27,500 bases of DNA. Source: Priapulus caudatus (Eukaryota; Priapulida; Priapulimorpha; Priapulimorphida; Priapulidae). Shown piece by piece: positions 1 through 9,857 of this stretch; within the stretch, counting starts at the first letter, position 1, and each line of letters opens with the position of its first letter. The notes under the pieces are model-generated. The model was not told the origin of the DNA. It did no database searches and saw nothing but the letters and a program-made list of their open reading frames with translations. Position numbers and translations under genes: made by a program. The stretch lies in the NCBI RefSeq assembly GCF_000485595.1, contig NW_014577260.1, positions 96,996 to 124,495 of the forward strand, read 5' to 3'.

Positions 1-1226
1 CTGCTCAAAAAACAAGATAACAGCGATCAATAGCCTGGCACTCCCGGTCTCCGTGTAAAGCTTCGGGGTGATCAACTGGTTGCGATCAGATATCGAAAGA
101 ATGGTTTGCAAGACAAGAAACCTACTAACCATGCACGGGCTCCATCACCCTAAAGCAGACATAGAGCGACTGTACATCAAAAGGCAAAATGGTGGTCGTG
201 GTCTCATTGAACTGATGTCTGCGTACAACACTGCCATTGTATAGGTCTAGGCGACTACATCGAGCTTAAGGAAGACAAATTTACAAAACTTATCAAAATT
301 CATCAGTCTGGGAAATCAAAGCCAAATACTTGTCTCCTCAGCCCACCAGCCAATCCTCAACAAAGCAGAGAAAGAAGGCCAATATGGAAGCAGAAGAGGT
401 ATTGAAGAACAGGCCTTTGCATGGAAGATTCTACAAGAGCCTCGACAGGCTATTTGTCGACAAGATTGCAAGCGTTGCCTGGCTCAGTAGTTCCGGGCTC
501 AAGGGGGAGACAGAAAGCCTAGTCATTGCAGCCCAAGACCAAGCACTCAACACCATGCAGATACCATCAACGCAACATCCTCAAGCAACAGGTCAACAGC
601 AAGTGCAGAATGTGCAGCAAGGCAGAAGAGACCACCAGCCTCATCATCGCCGGATGCACAGTGCTGCCCCCCCAACCAAGTATACAAACCGCCATAGTAA
701 GGTAGCCAGCTATCTGCACTGGTCAATCTGCAGTGAACTTTGTGAGCAAGTACCTGACAAGTGGTATGAACATACTCCGTAACCAGTTACCAACAGGAGA
801 TAATGGTACTACCATAATGTGGGATATGGCAGTGCAGACAGATCGCACGATACCTGCAAACCGTCCTAATATAGTGCTCTACAACAAGAAAGAAAAACGA
901 TGCCTGCTGATTGACGTAGCCGTACCAGATGATGCTAACGCCATGGTGAATGAAACAGACAAACTCACCAAGTACAAAGATCTGGAGATCGAAATTAGGA
1001 GAATGTGGAATACTAAGACGAGAATTGTGTCAGTGGTGGTTGGAGCCATTGGCTCTATAATGGTTTTGAGAAGAACCTTAAGGAACTCCTTGGCCACCAC
1101 ACTGCCCAAGAAGTGCAGAAAATCGCACTACTGGGAACAGCACACATTCTGCGAAAAATCTGTATTGAATCCCTATGTCCCAGGTTGGAACACGGTCAAC
1201 CCAGAAGCCACCGGCTAATGCCGTGA
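1..1226 (+). pseudogene. Decayed C-terminal part of a non-LTR retrotransposon ORF (RT end, zinc finger, restriction-like endonuclease)
   Basis: Piecing frames together gives a recognisable retrotransposon polyprotein end. Frame 2 from base 2 reads NKITAINSLALPV, then SFGVINW, then TMHGLHHPKADIERLY and GGRGLIEL, the conserved region downstream of the RT active site. It carries stops at 56 (TAA where a Tyr is usual) and 242. A shifted frame continues to KWYEHTP (about 780), including LHGRFYKSL and GLKGETESLVIAAQDQAL. A finger follows with Cys codons at 604, 613 and 655; the usual His position is CTC (Leu) at 640. The last part has [15 protein letters not shown] and [11 protein letters not shown], the R2-type PD-(D/E)xK endonuclease, with Asn at 868 where Asp is usual. 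After another shift near 1060 it ends [13 protein letters not shown] with stop TGA at 1224. The 5' part lies outside the window. The element is dead; the family match (R2-like, zinc finger plus restriction-like endonuclease) is from memory of such proteins. Confidence 0.85.
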
Positions 1227-2191
1227 TCCAATTTAGAAATAATAATTATAACGTAAATACATAATAATTTATGACAAAAATGGAATGTTTTTGCAATTAT
1301 GGCCACTGTCGTTTTTACTGTGCACATTCGGCCGTGATTGTGTCTGCCGCTGCATTCTTTGTGTTTTGATTCCTTGAAATCACGCACGCACACCGTTGTT
1401 AAGTGAGTTGATACATTCTCTTCGGCCTTGCTTCCTATTATGTTTTATTTTTCTATATAGTGCCGGATGTAGGCTTTCACCTAGCTAGCAGCCTTTAATG
1501 GCTGGATACCCTATATCAGTCATAGACTAATATGGATATCACGCTAGTGTCGATGGATGTTGGTGTGAATAAGCATCACGCACGTGGAAATAGCGGCTGT
1601 AATAGACGTTTGTAATGTGGGTTTAAAAGATATTTCATTTTACGTCTCTGACGTTGATGGCAAGTCATGTCATGTCAGCAGTATCCTTTTTGCTGAGATC
1701 ACATTTGCTTGCATTTTCCCATGTGAGAATAGGAGGAATGACGATGTGACCAGAATGCACCATGTTTGAAATTAACACGGGGCCATTAGTTAATACCACT
1801 AATAAACTACTGTGGGTTACCAATCGATCCAACTGCGAAAATCATTACATTGGTTTCCGCGGAGCTCCAAACTACAGTCGCAGAGAAATCGCACCAGAGT
1901 TGATTCGTGACATTGTAATGTGTTCATACGATAAAACAACATATACATATATATGCATATCATGCATGCACGTTTTTATTTCAAATTGAAAATAGCACTC
2001 TCGCCGAATTTACTTTATTCAATGAATAGATAAATAGGATCATCGGGAACCATTTCGTGTCGATCTCTATAATGCAATGTTGGACCGACACCAAATGCTC
2101 CTAGCTTCACGGGTAGTGCAGCACAGAATACTACATGCAGTGTGGCGCAGAAACCTACTATACAGGTGGTGGGACAACGTTGCAGCCTCTC
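1227..2191. other. No recognisable gene; possible 3' UTR of the retroelement, then unique DNA
   Basis: An AT-rich stretch follows the retroelement stop (about 1227-1275) and may be its 3' untranslated end. No poly(A) tail, tail repeat or target-site duplication was found. The rest has only short open frames without codon structure or motifs that I recognise. Confidence 0.5.
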
Positions 2192-2358
2192 GATCATAGG
2201 GGGGGGGGTCTAACGTAACCCAAACTTGCAAGCACGCGAAGGGGGGGTCTTTCCCAGAAATTTTTTAAAATTAGACCCCCTCAGATGCGTTTTCTGCGCG
2301 AGCAGGGGGGGGGTCCGGACCCCCTGGACCCCCCCCCTGTACACGCCCCTGGATCATA
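2192..2358. mobile_element. MITE, G/C-run family A, copy 1, with 7-bp target-site duplication
   Basis: The element occupies about 2199-2351. It is flanked by GATCATA at 2192-2198 and again at 2352-2358. Its right end is CCTGTACACGCCCCTGG (2336-2352 counting the shared G). The interior shares AGCACGCGAAGGGGGGGTCT, AGACCCCCTCAGATGCG and GTCCGGACCCCCTGGAC with the element at 10456-10605, so the two are one family. The expected left terminus CCAGGGGCGTGTACAGG is absent and replaced by a G run and about 20 unrelated bases. It has no coding capacity and is presumably mobilised in trans. The superfamily is not assigned. Confidence 0.75.
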
Positions 2359-2863
2359 TAGCACAGACATCTGCTGGTAATTCCGCATATAAAGGCAACA
2401 CGGAATCGTACAGGCAGTGCAAATCAGAAGCCTGCGTGGAGCGCACGCAGCACAAGCTCACAGTGGACTGCGTCTCACAGAAGCACTCCATCTAACACTG
2501 CGCTCGACACCCAGGAGCGATCAAACAGTCGGCAATGGTAAATTACCGTTTATGTTTCAGATTATTGCACTCAAGAGTCAACAGAGTAGCAAATTGGAAA
2601 TGCGTTGCGCTTGATGAGCGCCTGGCTCTATGTGCTCTGTCCTTAATCACGCCAAATAATATCGCCGAATCATAATGCATGCGGCGTTTGGCTGCCTTAC
2701 TGACCTTATTCCTTGTGGTATAAGATGAATAAGATTGAAGGACAGCTGACTCGTTCCTCGTCGGTGTGATCAGAGGCCGCGGTTTATCACTATTTTCCTC
2801 CCATTGATCTGCGAGTACGCCTTTTAGTGTGCGAGCGTTTAGACGAGATTAAGGTGAATAACA
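2359..2863. other. No gene recognised
   Basis: Mixed-composition DNA. Short open frames on the plus strand at 2226-2614 overlap the MITE and show no family resemblance. Nothing else is supported. Confidence 0.5.
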
Positions 2864-3359
2864 TGAAAAGAAGATGATCAGGAAGAAGACGACAGAATAA
2901 GAAGAAGTAGAATAAGAATAAGAATAAGAAGATGATGATGATTATGATGATAAGGATGACGAGGAGAAGAATGAGGAGAAGGAAGAGGAGTAGGAGGAAG
3001 AGGAGGATGGTGATGATATTGATGATGACGATGATAATGATGATGATGATAATAATATTGGTGATACTGATGATACTGATGAGGAGGGAAAAGAGGAGGA
3101 GGATGAGGAGGGACAAAGAGAAATAAAAAAAAGAGGAAAACAAAGACGAAAAAAAAGAAGAAGAAGAAGAAGAAGAAGAAGAAGAAGGGGAAGAGGAAGA
3201 AGAGAAGGAAGAGGATGGTGATGATGATGATGAGGAAGAGGAGGAGGAAGAGGAGGAGTAGGAAGAGGAGGAGAAGGAGTAAGAGGATGAGCAGGGGAGG
3301 AGGAGGAGGAGGGGGAGGAGGAGAAGGAGGAGGAGGAGGAGGAGAAGAAGGAATATGAG
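2864..3359 (+). repeat. GA/GAT-rich simple-sequence tract (about 500 bp)
   Basis: The plus strand is built from GAA, GAG, GGA and GAT triplets with few pyrimidines other than the T of GAT. It starts with AAGAAGATGATCAGGAAG and ends in nearly pure GGA/GAA runs (3140-3350). The minus strand is therefore pyrimidine-rich, which creates Leu/Pro/Ile/His-rich open frames that are not genes. The pure purine part could form triplex (H-DNA) structures; this is inference. Confidence 0.9.
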
Positions 3360-5583
3360 AACAGCGCACGTTAGTCGATTATGTTTCAGCTGCGTAATTC
3401 CTGCCCCATAGTGCGTTTACTTGTCGATAATGTGAGGACAGTCGTACAGGGAAAATATGCGACAGACATTCGATCTATTAACGGATTAGGACACTTTACA
3501 GTCTTCATGTTTCCCTTCAATCCGTTGGGCAAATCTATTTAGGGAAAGGAATTGTATCTACAGTAGTCACAATTTGAACAGGGAACTTCTAGCCAGGCGC
3601 TGCATGGTGTGTACGCTGTGCTGTGACTTGGATATTGTCACCCTTTAAAGCGAGTGACATCCGATTGGCGTTTGCGGTCGTCAGATTTGTCGAACGCTCT
3701 AGGCCAAGAGATAACCAAACAGATCCCCTATCACTCTTCTTTCCTAATTACGTCATAGGTCGTGTTTTTTGCTCTATTGCTAGCGCTACCTTTATCCAAC
3801 TATCCTACGTAAACAATGATAAATGAGCGACTTTAATTTGCTAAAAAGTAAACACGGAAACGTGTTGAAATTACATTTCTATTGTCCACAGAATCGGGCC
3901 ACGAGCTCACGACGCGTGTCGAGCGTGAAGCAGATGAAATAGCAGTGAACGTAACGTGTTTAGGTTGAAAAGTGAGAACAGCGTCTATATTTGTCATGCG
4001 ACAATGGGCAATGTCCACGCCATGTTAATGCGCTTGCTTTTGCCCCTGGCAACCAACCACTGCACAAAAGTATTTCTCCCCCATATGTATATAGCGAAGC
4101 GAGAGAGTTGAATATAATTGGTGGGAACAATACATAGCGATAGCAGAGAACATTTCTATTCACACGTTATATCTGTTGGGATTCGGGTAGTGATGAATCG
4201 GATTACAATGTATCGTAAAAATTTATCTAATTTGGTCACAACGTTCTACTAACACTCACACTAGCGCACACGCATATCATACAAAATTAAATTTTTTTTA
4301 AGGATTCACGCGTTCAATAAACATGCAATCATATAATCTAGTTTATGTCATAATTATCGAAATAAGGTGATAATTAGGTATATAAGCTCTATGTGATCGA
4401 TCATCGTTGCTGGCTGTAGTTCTCCATACAGCATACTGCTCTTGCCCACATATCAACGTAGATCTGTTAACAATGATTAGTGTTTTGTAAATAAACCTGA
4501 GCGAACAAAGAGTGGCTTTTCCGCAGGCGAATGATTCCAGTTGCATTACTTGATGAATTTCCACTGTTGTTGAGCAAATATTTGACGCCAGATTGGCAAT
4601 GAATTCCTTATCCGCGTCAGCTAGGAAACCACAATGACCGGGGCTGTTTGCTGTGAATGTAGGGTCTAAATAAGTCCCGCCGTTTTTAATGCCACGACGC
4701 GTGGAAAATGGCGAGCGGCAAGTCAGAGCTTTTGTGATAATATTATTGCTAGCTTAGCTAAGCTAACGTCCAGGACACTCACATTGGAGCGACCGCGCAT
4801 GCGTGCTCTAGCTCCCTCCGTCAATCTGAGAATGGGTTTACCGGTTACATATTGCCAAGAGTCCATAATAGAAAAATTCCCTATTAAAGACTCTTGATAT
4901 TGCTCGTTGATTTCATATTCCATAACGACACAACGCAAAATAATGCATTAAAAGGGTTCATTTAGCAGAAGAAAAAAGTTGCTGTGGGGTTTCATGTGAA
5001 TGCCCTACGTTATGCCAGCAAGGTTAGTGACTACATCCATTGACAATATTAGGTGGGAATAATAATGCGCAATGTATTATTGTCTGTTATTAGTCTATTC
5101 TGCGCGGTAAGTTCATGCAATACGAGTTCACGGCGATTATATGTTTTGGCATTCCACTGAGTATATGCAGTGTGAATCACTCTAGTAACATTGTCAATGA
5201 GAATCGATCGCTACCAAAAATTATCCGTTGAAACCTATCAGATCGATTATATTTCTTCCCATTATCAAGGCCGAATCGACGACATTGAGATGGGGAGCAA
5301 CAATGAGCTGTTGATATTGAAATCATATCTATCGTCTTGACTTTATTGACCAACCTGCGCGCGTTCTTCGTTTATTTTGATGGACTCTGGGCAGGAAAAA
5401 CAAATAATATATTAGGATGCGCAAAGCCATGTCTATTTCGAAAGCCCCTAACGACAATCTAAATCATTCTAGATTACGGAGTCGGATTGGTCAACCTGGG
5501 ATTTCATGTTTAGATTTAGTCTCGCGTTGTCGTCGCTCGCTCCTTTCGCTCGAACTCGAATGATCTCGTGGGTGCTTAAGCGG
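3360..5583. other. Unique DNA with no supported gene; contains a 16-bp perfect palindrome
   Basis: No open frame here shows recognisable protein motifs or convincing codon structure. A perfect 16-bp palindrome, TAGCTTAGCTAAGCTA, lies at 4750-4765. Base composition is mildly AT-rich. It could be intronic or intergenic; the sequence does not say which. Confidence 0.5.
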
Positions 5584-5666
5584 TCAGGTTATGATAGTGT
5601 CGTTACCCTTTGTCCATATCTGATGTGCGTCGGGGGGATTAGTCGTGAAATGCCAGGCTCGCTTAC

Positions 5667-5898
5667 TTGACTGCTGCTGCTGCTGAAGGACGTATTCGCA
5701 GTGAACTCGAGAGCGATTTCTCGCGCGCACGGCCTGACACATAATATTCGATAGAAACATTTTGTCAGCTTCTTCTCGCTGGGCAGGAAACGCTACTCCG
5801 CCGACCGAAGGAAGCCCTGCGGCTATTGACGAAAGCGCGTCGGCAAGCTGATTGTGCGGAAGCAGCAGCATGGCTTCAGGAATGCTCTCGTGTTTCAT
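5667..5898 (-). CDS. Candidate first coding exon (77 codons), function unknown
   Basis: Reading the minus strand from ATG at 5898, preceded by an in-frame TAA, gives MKHESIPEAMLLLPHNQLAD at the N-terminus and ends in a short poly-Gln tract and Ser. The sequence then meets AA|GTAAGC, a good match to a 5' splice donor, placing the exon end at 5667 in phase 1. Without splicing the frame stays open to a stop at 5584. Composition is protein-like rather than simple-sequence. I do not recognise the family. A competing 16-codon upstream frame (5926-5876, minus) with two ATGs overlaps this start and weakens the case. The motif cluster at 5915-6000 lies immediately upstream, as expected for a promoter. 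It could equally be a chance open frame. Confidence 0.3.
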
Positions 5899-5914
5899 CC
5901 GCTCCTGTTTTTAT

Positions 5915-6000
5915 CATGGCGGCCATCTGTCAATGACGTCACCGGCATTAGGGACGTTTTGTCATCTGCGCTATAGGGCGTTGTCTTGGAAGATGGCGCC
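5915..6000 (-). promoter_or_regulatory. Promoter-like cluster: CRE palindrome and YY1-like motifs
   Basis: TGACGTCA, the full CRE palindrome bound by CREB/ATF factors, is at 5934-5941. CATGGCGGCCATC (5915-5927) and AAGATGGCGCC (5990-6000) resemble YY1 motifs, which are commonly close to animal transcription starts. Together they sit just 5' of the minus-strand candidate exon. No TATA box was seen. Assignment as a promoter is inference from motif density. Confidence 0.35.
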
Positions 6001-6008
6001 GTAACCTT

Positions 6009-6370
6009 GCGTATCTGTGTGTCACTGTTATATGGCGCGGCGGTGTGGGTTGACTTTATAGCGTTGATGTCGCGGCTGCTTCTTACTTCGATTACTATAG
6101 TTCCTCGTGTGATATCGGGAGCTGTCAAATGCTCAACATACAGGCATTGTACCATCTGCACGTGACGCTAAAGCAGTATATCCAACCACGCGTATCTGTG
6201 TGCCACAGTTATATGGCGCGGCGGTGTGTGTAGACTTTAGAGCGTGGATGTCGCGGTTGCCCTTTACGTATGAAGTAAACGATTACTATAGTTCTGCGTG
6301 TGATATCGGTAGCTGTCAAATGCTTAACGCACATGCATTGTAGCATCTGAATGCGACGCTCACACAATAC
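6009..6370. repeat. Tandem duplication, two diverged units of about 181 bp
   Basis: Unit 1 starts at about 6009 and unit 2 at about 6190. Both contain GCGTATCTGTGTG, TTATATGGCGCGGCGGTGTG, GATTACTATAGTTC, TGTGATATCGG and AGCTGTCAAATGCT in the same order, offset by 181 bp, with scattered substitutions and a small indel. The repeat lies upstream of the minus-strand promoter-like cluster and could be duplicated regulatory DNA. It has no coding signature. Confidence 0.85.
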
Positions 6371-7115
6371 CCACGCAATAACATCAGTAGCCAAGTGATA
6401 AAAACACAAATGGAAATAAAGATCTCGCTCACCAGGCTCGCGTACTCGCGTAGCTCATTTGAGCTGATTATACTGTTGTACTGCTGATGTTACCCACACG
6501 GCGTGCATTGTAAGTCTTTGTGTTCCGCGGTGTAATTGCCTCTGTACTGTCTCAGGTTACGGCGCAATAATGCGTTGCTCCCCCCCTCGTAAAAATCCGA
6601 TATCTTTTGTCAAGAAGGCGGCTTCGGAGAGAAAGGGTTATTGTATTGGTCACGCTCGGCCTTTCTTCTACGGTTTGTTCAAGGTGTGCCCGGTTTTGTG
6701 ACAGAGCGCCGTAGGTTTTGTGTAGAGGCAATTATCGCCGGAACCCTAGTGGCTCCGAACTCGATAAAAAATTGTGCCGGGCAGCTGTGTGTGCATTGCA
6801 TCTCTCGTTAGTGCGCGCCTGTGTATCTAAACCTTCTCTCGCCAAATAAATCAGCGGTGAACCAATTGAGACGTGGAGTGGAGAATAACAAGCGGGTGCG
6901 AGCGTTCGCAGAAGTAGTAATAGATCGAAAGGCTCGCGCGTCTTCTCTCGTTCGGTGCCTTTGCGCCGGCTGTCCGGGTCTTGATATATAGTTTGTTGAA
7001 AAATCAATTAAGTAAGTTTCGCCAAGCAAAAAAAAAGAAGTAAGTGAATCTTTGCTTGGCGCATTAATCTGCGTGGCTTCCGACGAGTTGCCACGCTGAT
7101 GCGTCCAGAGCACAA
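6371..7115. other. Unique, moderately CpG-rich DNA with an 11-bp-arm hairpin
   Basis: No gene recognised. CGCCAAGCAAA at 7020-7030 is exactly inverted as TTTGCTTGGCG at 7051-7061, with a 20-base spacer. Short minus-strand open frames at 6732-7113 have no recognisable motifs. Confidence 0.5.
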
Positions 7116-7298
7116 TCTTCGCGCCTAACCTTCAAGCTCTTCCGCGCGTGACCTTTATACTGTTCCGCGCCTAACCTTCATGCTGTTCCGCGCCTAACCT
7201 TCATGCTGTTCCGCGCGTAACCTTCATGCTGTTCCGCGCGTAACCTTCATGCTGTTCCGCGCCTGACCTTCATGCTGTTCCGCGCCTGACCTCCAAGC
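7116..7298 (+). repeat. 23-bp minisatellite, 8 units
   Basis: Eight consecutive units with consensus TGTTCCGCGCCTAACCTTC followed by ATGC. The first unit is 22 bp and the others are 23 bp. Central units 3-7 differ only at the CCTAA / CGTAA / CCTGA positions, while the outer units (1, 2 and 8) are more diverged, the usual pattern of internal unit turnover. Each unit has a GCGC core. No coding role is apparent. Confidence 0.95.
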
Positions 7299-7376
7299 GC
7301 CGGGGAAAGGACACGTGTCAGTAGTGTTGATATTAGTGCACGTAACAGGAAGCAAGACTGAGAATTGTTATATGTA

Positions 7377-7383
<7 letters not shown>

Positions 7384-7414
<31 letters not shown>
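7384..7414. repeat. (TA)n microsatellite
   Basis: An uninterrupted run of alternating T and A of about 30 bases. Confidence 0.97.
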
Positions 7415-7421
<7 letters not shown>

Positions 7422-7577
7422 GCCGCGTTGTGCCGGCAAGTTTCCTCCCATAAAGCGGCTGCGTTCTATCCGGAGGGGCAAAACACGAGAAGATGCCATA
7501 TCCTGCCGCTATTATGTCCATGATATGGATATATGATGCTGTCGGTGAATGCTGCTTGCTAGCATGTGTGGGTGGTG

Positions 7578-7655
7578 GAGGGAGTACGTACGTGCGTGCG
7601 CGTGCGTGCGTGCATGCGTGCGTGCGTGCGTGCGTGCGTGTGTGCACGCGTATGC
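7578..7655. repeat. (GTGC)n microsatellite with palindromic GTACGTAC start
   Basis: Repeated GTGCGTGC/GTGCATGC units, all alternating purine-pyrimidine. Open frames over it (Cys/Val/Arg/Ala) are artefacts. Confidence 0.93.
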
Positions 7656-7945
7656 ACGGTGGATTGGCGGGAAATTATTGCTGTTTGGCTGATGTGTTGT
7701 AAGCCTATTTGTGATTCATATCTCTCATGGTCTAGTGCAACGAATCATGGTGCCGCGAATCTCAGTCTGTAAATGTAATATTCATTCACAACATTAAGCT
7801 CCAGCGCGAGAGACGCACGAAACAGGGATTTTATATAACAAGACCAGATACCGTGAAAAATAATGAGAGGGAGACAGAAAAAAAGTAAGAGAGTAGGGTA
7901 AAAATAGAGTATGTGTAAGAGTTAACAAGAGAGATGCGCACGTTG

Positions 7946-7962
7946 CTGTGTGTGTCGTGTGG

Positions 7963-7996
<34 letters not shown>

Positions 7997-8110
7997 TGGT
8001 GTGTGTGTGGTGTGTGTGTGTGCGTTCGCTGTGCGGTGCGCTGTTGTGGCTGTGCTGTGTGTGTGTATGGTGTGTGTGTGTGTGCCTGTTGTGTGTGTGT
8101 GGTTGTGCTG
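7946..8110. repeat. Interrupted (GT)n microsatellite
   Basis: About 165 bp of GTGTGT broken by TGGTGT, GCTGTG and GCGTTCGCTG. The His/Thr and Cys/Val frames across it are artefacts. Confidence 0.95.
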
Positions 8111-8119
8111 CTGGTGTTG

Positions 8120-8587
8120 TCGATGGTAGATTGTGCATGTAGAAATTTCGCAAACCTCCTGTGGGATTATAGGATTCCCAAATAATAATAACCCAACCCT
8201 TTGTTGGCTGTGTTGATGCTGGCTATACTATTGCGAATGTAATATGGGTATACGTAACTGTCGTGATGTGCAATATGATGCTTTCATTGCGTTGTTCAAA
8301 CCACCAATATTGCTTTCACCATATTATTGTCAATATGTGAGTTATTTCTGTCATTTCAGCAGCTGTGAGTGTCTCACATTATCATATCCGTGATAAGCGT
8401 CAATATGAGTTTTGTGCTTGAAAGCATCTGGGGAAATAAGCAAAGTGAGAATGTGTGTGTGTGTGTGTGTGAATAGCTTTAAAGAATTAGAATTAGACCC
8501 TATGCTAACGATTTTTTACTGATATATTTACTAGTGCCATGTTATTCCAAGCAACAACAACAATAATAATAATAATAATACTAATAT
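8120..8587. other. Unique AT-rich DNA with small (GT)n and (AAT)n runs
   Basis: No gene recognised. A (GT)n run lies at about 8451-8471 and an AAT/ATA run at 8560-8581. Confidence 0.6.
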
Positions 8588-8640
8588 TAAAAACTAGCGG
8601 GATACGCCGGCGTTGCCGGGAAATCAGTGGCGTTACTGCC
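8588..8640 (+). mobile_element. Possible transposable-element terminus (AAACTAGC...CGGCGTTGCCGGG)
   Basis: The block AAACTAGCGGGATACGCCGG followed by CGTTGCCGGG resembles the ACTAGCTG...CCGGCGTTGCC type sequence that I recall at the ends of dispersed elements in several invertebrates. No second copy, terminal repeat or duplication is visible here, so this rests on recollection. Confidence 0.25.
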
Positions 8641-8702
8641 AGCTAGTGACCGCTTGTTGAAAGAAAAATACCCCAAAAAAATCTACTATCTAATCTGGTA
8701 TC

Positions 8703-9078
8703 ATGATCCACCCATGCATACCATCCATGCATCCATCCCATTCATGCCATGCCATCCCATCCATCGCAACCGCAGTGACCGCATCCCAATTCCGCATATC
8801 CCATCCCATTCCCATTCCATCCCATCTCATCACATTCATGCCAGTCCCATGCCATCCCCATCCGATGCATCCATTGCCATCCCATTCCGTCCCATCGCAC
8901 GCATTCATCATATCAATCCATCCCATGCCATCCCGCATGCCCAGTCCCATTTCATCCCATCCCGTCCCATCCCATGACCAATCGCCATGCATCGCCATCC
9001 ATGCCATCCCCATGCATCCCATGCCATACCCCATCCCATCCCTCCCTTCCCATCCCATCCCATCCCATTCCAAACAGT
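8703..9078 (+). repeat. Degenerate (ATCCC)n satellite, copy 1
   Basis: A pentamer-based array of CATCCC units with frequent CATGC and CCATT variants. Complementary open frames in several registers (Pro/Ser/His on plus; Met/Gly/Trp/Asp on minus) follow from the repeat. It leads into the AT-rich block at 9079. Confidence 0.95.
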
Positions 9079-9236
9079 AAAAAATAATAAGAAATCAAAA
9101 GATAAAAGACATTAAAAATAATTAATAAACTAAAAAATATATAAATTAATAAATTAAAAATAAATTAAAAATTAAAAATAATATATACTAAAGAGGTAGG
9201 TAAAGGGGAAAAAAGAAAAAAGGAAATCTAACTATC
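9079..9236 (+). repeat. AT-rich block of the duplicated unit, copy 1 (intact, empty site)
   Basis: It starts AAACAGTAAAAAATAATAAG (at 9071) and ends TACTAAAGAGGTAGGTAAAG, then a poly-purine run. The same sequence follows the second satellite at about 9507. Copy 1 keeps CTAAAGAGG-TAGG uninterrupted at about 9189-9201, which makes it the pre-insertion site of the palindromic element in copy 2. Confidence 0.9.
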
Positions 9237-9244
9237 TATCTATC

Positions 9245-9506
9245 TATGCATCCATCCATTCCATTCCATGCCATGCCATCCCATCCCATCGCACCGCATC
9301 ATATCCAATATTCCATCCCATCTCAATCACATTCAGTGGCCCGGCCGATGCCATGCCATGCATGCCATGCCATGCCATCGCCATGCCATGCCATGCCTCA
9401 TCCCATCCCATACCATTGCACCGCGCATCCATCACCATCCCATCCCATCCCATGCCATCGCATGCCATTCCATCCCATCCCATCCCATCTCATCCCATTC
9501 CATCCC
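9245..9506 (+). repeat. Degenerate (ATCCC)n satellite, copy 2
   Basis: The same pentamer family as 8703-9078, with CATGC-rich variants, preceded by a short (CTAT)n run at about 9229-9246. Together with its downstream AT block it forms the second copy of a tandemly duplicated segment. Confidence 0.95.
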
Positions 9507-9646
9507 AAACGGTAAAAAATAATAAGAAATCAAAAGATAAAAAACATTAAAAATAAAAATAATTAATAAACTAAAAAAATTATAAATTAAATAAATTAAT
9601 AAATTAAAAATTAATTAGAAATTAAAAATAATACATACTAAAGAGG
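9507..9646 (+). repeat. AT-rich block of the duplicated unit, copy 2, left part
   Basis: It reads AAACGGTAAAAAATAATAAG onward, collinear with 9071-9197 apart from small indels. It is interrupted at 9647 by the palindromic element and resumes at 9966 with CTAAAGAGGTAGGTAAAGG. Confidence 0.9.
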
Positions 9647-9752
9647 GGTGCAAATCCACTTTAGGCACCTTAGGTATCACGAAGTGATGCACAGATTTCT
9701 GTGTATCATCAACTGATGCACAGAATTTCCGTATAGAAGGAATGATGCAAAA

Positions 9753-9790
9753 ACCCTAACCGCTAACCCTAAGCCAACCCTAACCCTAAC
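9753..9790 (-). repeat. Telomere-type (CCCTAA)n run, left arm
   Basis: It reads CCCTAACCGCTAACCCTAAG then CCAACCCTAACCCTAAC: about six units of the metazoan telomere hexamer with point changes, in the left arm of the foldback element. Confidence 0.9.
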
Positions 9791-9830
9791 ACACTTCGTG
9801 ATACTAAGGAAGTAAGATTATACTTTATGA

Positions 9831-9857
9831 CTTAGGGTTAGGGTTAGAGTTAGGGTT
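9831..9857 (+). repeat. Telomere-type (TTAGGG)n run, right arm
   Basis: It reads CTTAGGGTTAGGGTTAGAGT then TAGGGTT, facing the left-arm run across a 40-base centre. Confidence 0.9.

Noticed and set aside
7116-7298. CRISPR-like array
   Set aside because: The 23-bp units are directly adjacent with no unique spacers, and the DNA is eukaryotic.
8703-9080. Pro/Ser/His and Met/Gly/Trp frames open on both strands
   Set aside because: Pentamer satellite translated in different registers.
9753-9857. True chromosome end
   Set aside because: The telomeric runs are short, face each other, and sit inside a 319-bp element with a target-site duplication.
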